15,773 nt of DNA from Tannockella sp964372125 (GTDB lineage Bacteria > Bacillota_I > Bacilli_A > Erysipelotrichales > Coprobacillaceae): contig CAYJPL010000041.1 of the NCBI GenBank assembly GCA_964372125.1, positions 1 through 15,773 of the forward strand, read 5' to 3'. The notes beneath the pieces are model-generated. The model was not told the origin of the DNA and did not search any database. It saw only the letters and a list, made by a program, of their open reading frames with translations. The position numbers and the translations under genes were made by a program. Positions 15,719 through 15,773 of the stretch are shown here, one piece after another (positions within the stretch are counted from its first letter, which is position 1; the number at the start of each line of letters is the position of its first letter).

Positions 15719-15773
15719 ATGGATAGGTTACAATTAATTAGACAACTTCTATAAGGTCAGATATAATTGATAA
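15719..15773. repeat. Right copy of the 55-bp perfect terminal inverted repeat
   Basis: This is an exact reverse complement of bases 1-55. Read on the plus strand it carries the last codons (WIGYN and stop) of the small gene, fused to antisense sequence of the giant gene. On the minus strand it brings a TAA (15728-15730) in frame with the giant gene. The junction at 15718/15719 therefore looks like the foreign one of the two ends. Confidence 0.97.

Noticed and set aside
15552..15737. A plus-strand ORF at the right end ending in the same residues as the small gene
   Set aside because: It is the complement of the giant gene fused at the repeat junction to the 3' tail of the small gene, so it is a product of the junction, not a gene.
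1..15773. A linear plasmid or phage genome with terminal inverted repeats
   Set aside because: The content is ordinary chromosomal metabolism, signalling and surface genes, with no replication, terminal-protein or phage genes. The repeat breaks the giant gene, and its 55-bp length fits an assembly node better.
1..15773. tRNA, rRNA, CRISPR arrays or riboswitches
   Set aside because: I saw no cloverleaf-like segment, no rRNA-like high-GC block, no regularly spaced short repeats and no known riboswitch core in the intergenic regions, by eye only.

Overview
The window reads as chromosomal DNA of a very AT-rich, Gram-positive-type bacterium (Bacillota or a wall-bearing relative of the Mollicutes). 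The evidence is purine-rich Shine-Dalgarno sites, sigma-A-like promoters, an AgrC/LytTR-type two-component pair, sortase-type C-terminal anchors, and a cupin-type glucose-6-phosphate isomerase next to a short FSA/TalC-type transaldolase. No taxon can be named from the sequence alone. All nine genes end in TAA or TAG, but tryptophan is written TGG throughout, so the standard bacterial code fits.

Layout, left to right. (1) 37-261 is a small secreted or membrane-anchored protein on the minus strand. (2) 504-2473 (minus) is a response regulator followed by its AgrC-like histidine kinase, overlapping by 7 nt and ending in a clear terminator. (3) Divergently, 2754-4417 (plus) is an ABC-2 ATPase plus permease. 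The shared 280-bp intergenic region holds promoters for both directions and 12-bp repeat boxes, two of them spaced exactly 21 bp, which is the geometry used by LytTR regulators. The likely circuit is signal sensing by the kinase, LytTR activation, and export or self-protection by the transporter. (4) 4485-6067 (minus) holds sugar-phosphate enzymes: isomerase and transaldolase, separated by a terminator and a 49-codon coding remnant. (5) 6354-8186 (minus) is a secreted GLUG-repeat surface protein with a C-terminal anchor. (6) 8546-9210 (plus) is a decayed ISL3-family transposase. (7) 9410 to the right end (minus) is a giant, cysteine-free surface protein of more than 2080 residues with about six C-terminal InlB/MucBP-like modules and an SPKTG anchor, lacking a believable start.

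The most striking structural feature is at the ends. Positions 1-55 are the exact reverse complement of 15719-15773. The copy on the left fits naturally as the 3' end of the small gene. The copy on the right places an in-frame stop just upstream of the giant gene and so cuts off its 5' end. A repeat of exactly 55 bp at both contig ends looks like an assembly-graph node (k=55) shared by the two ends. That would mean a longer inverted repeat beyond the window, a chimeric junction, or a real inversion. I do not see a complete, clearly novel system. The best biological leads are the LytTR-controlled transporter and the possible rearrangement that truncates the giant surface protein.
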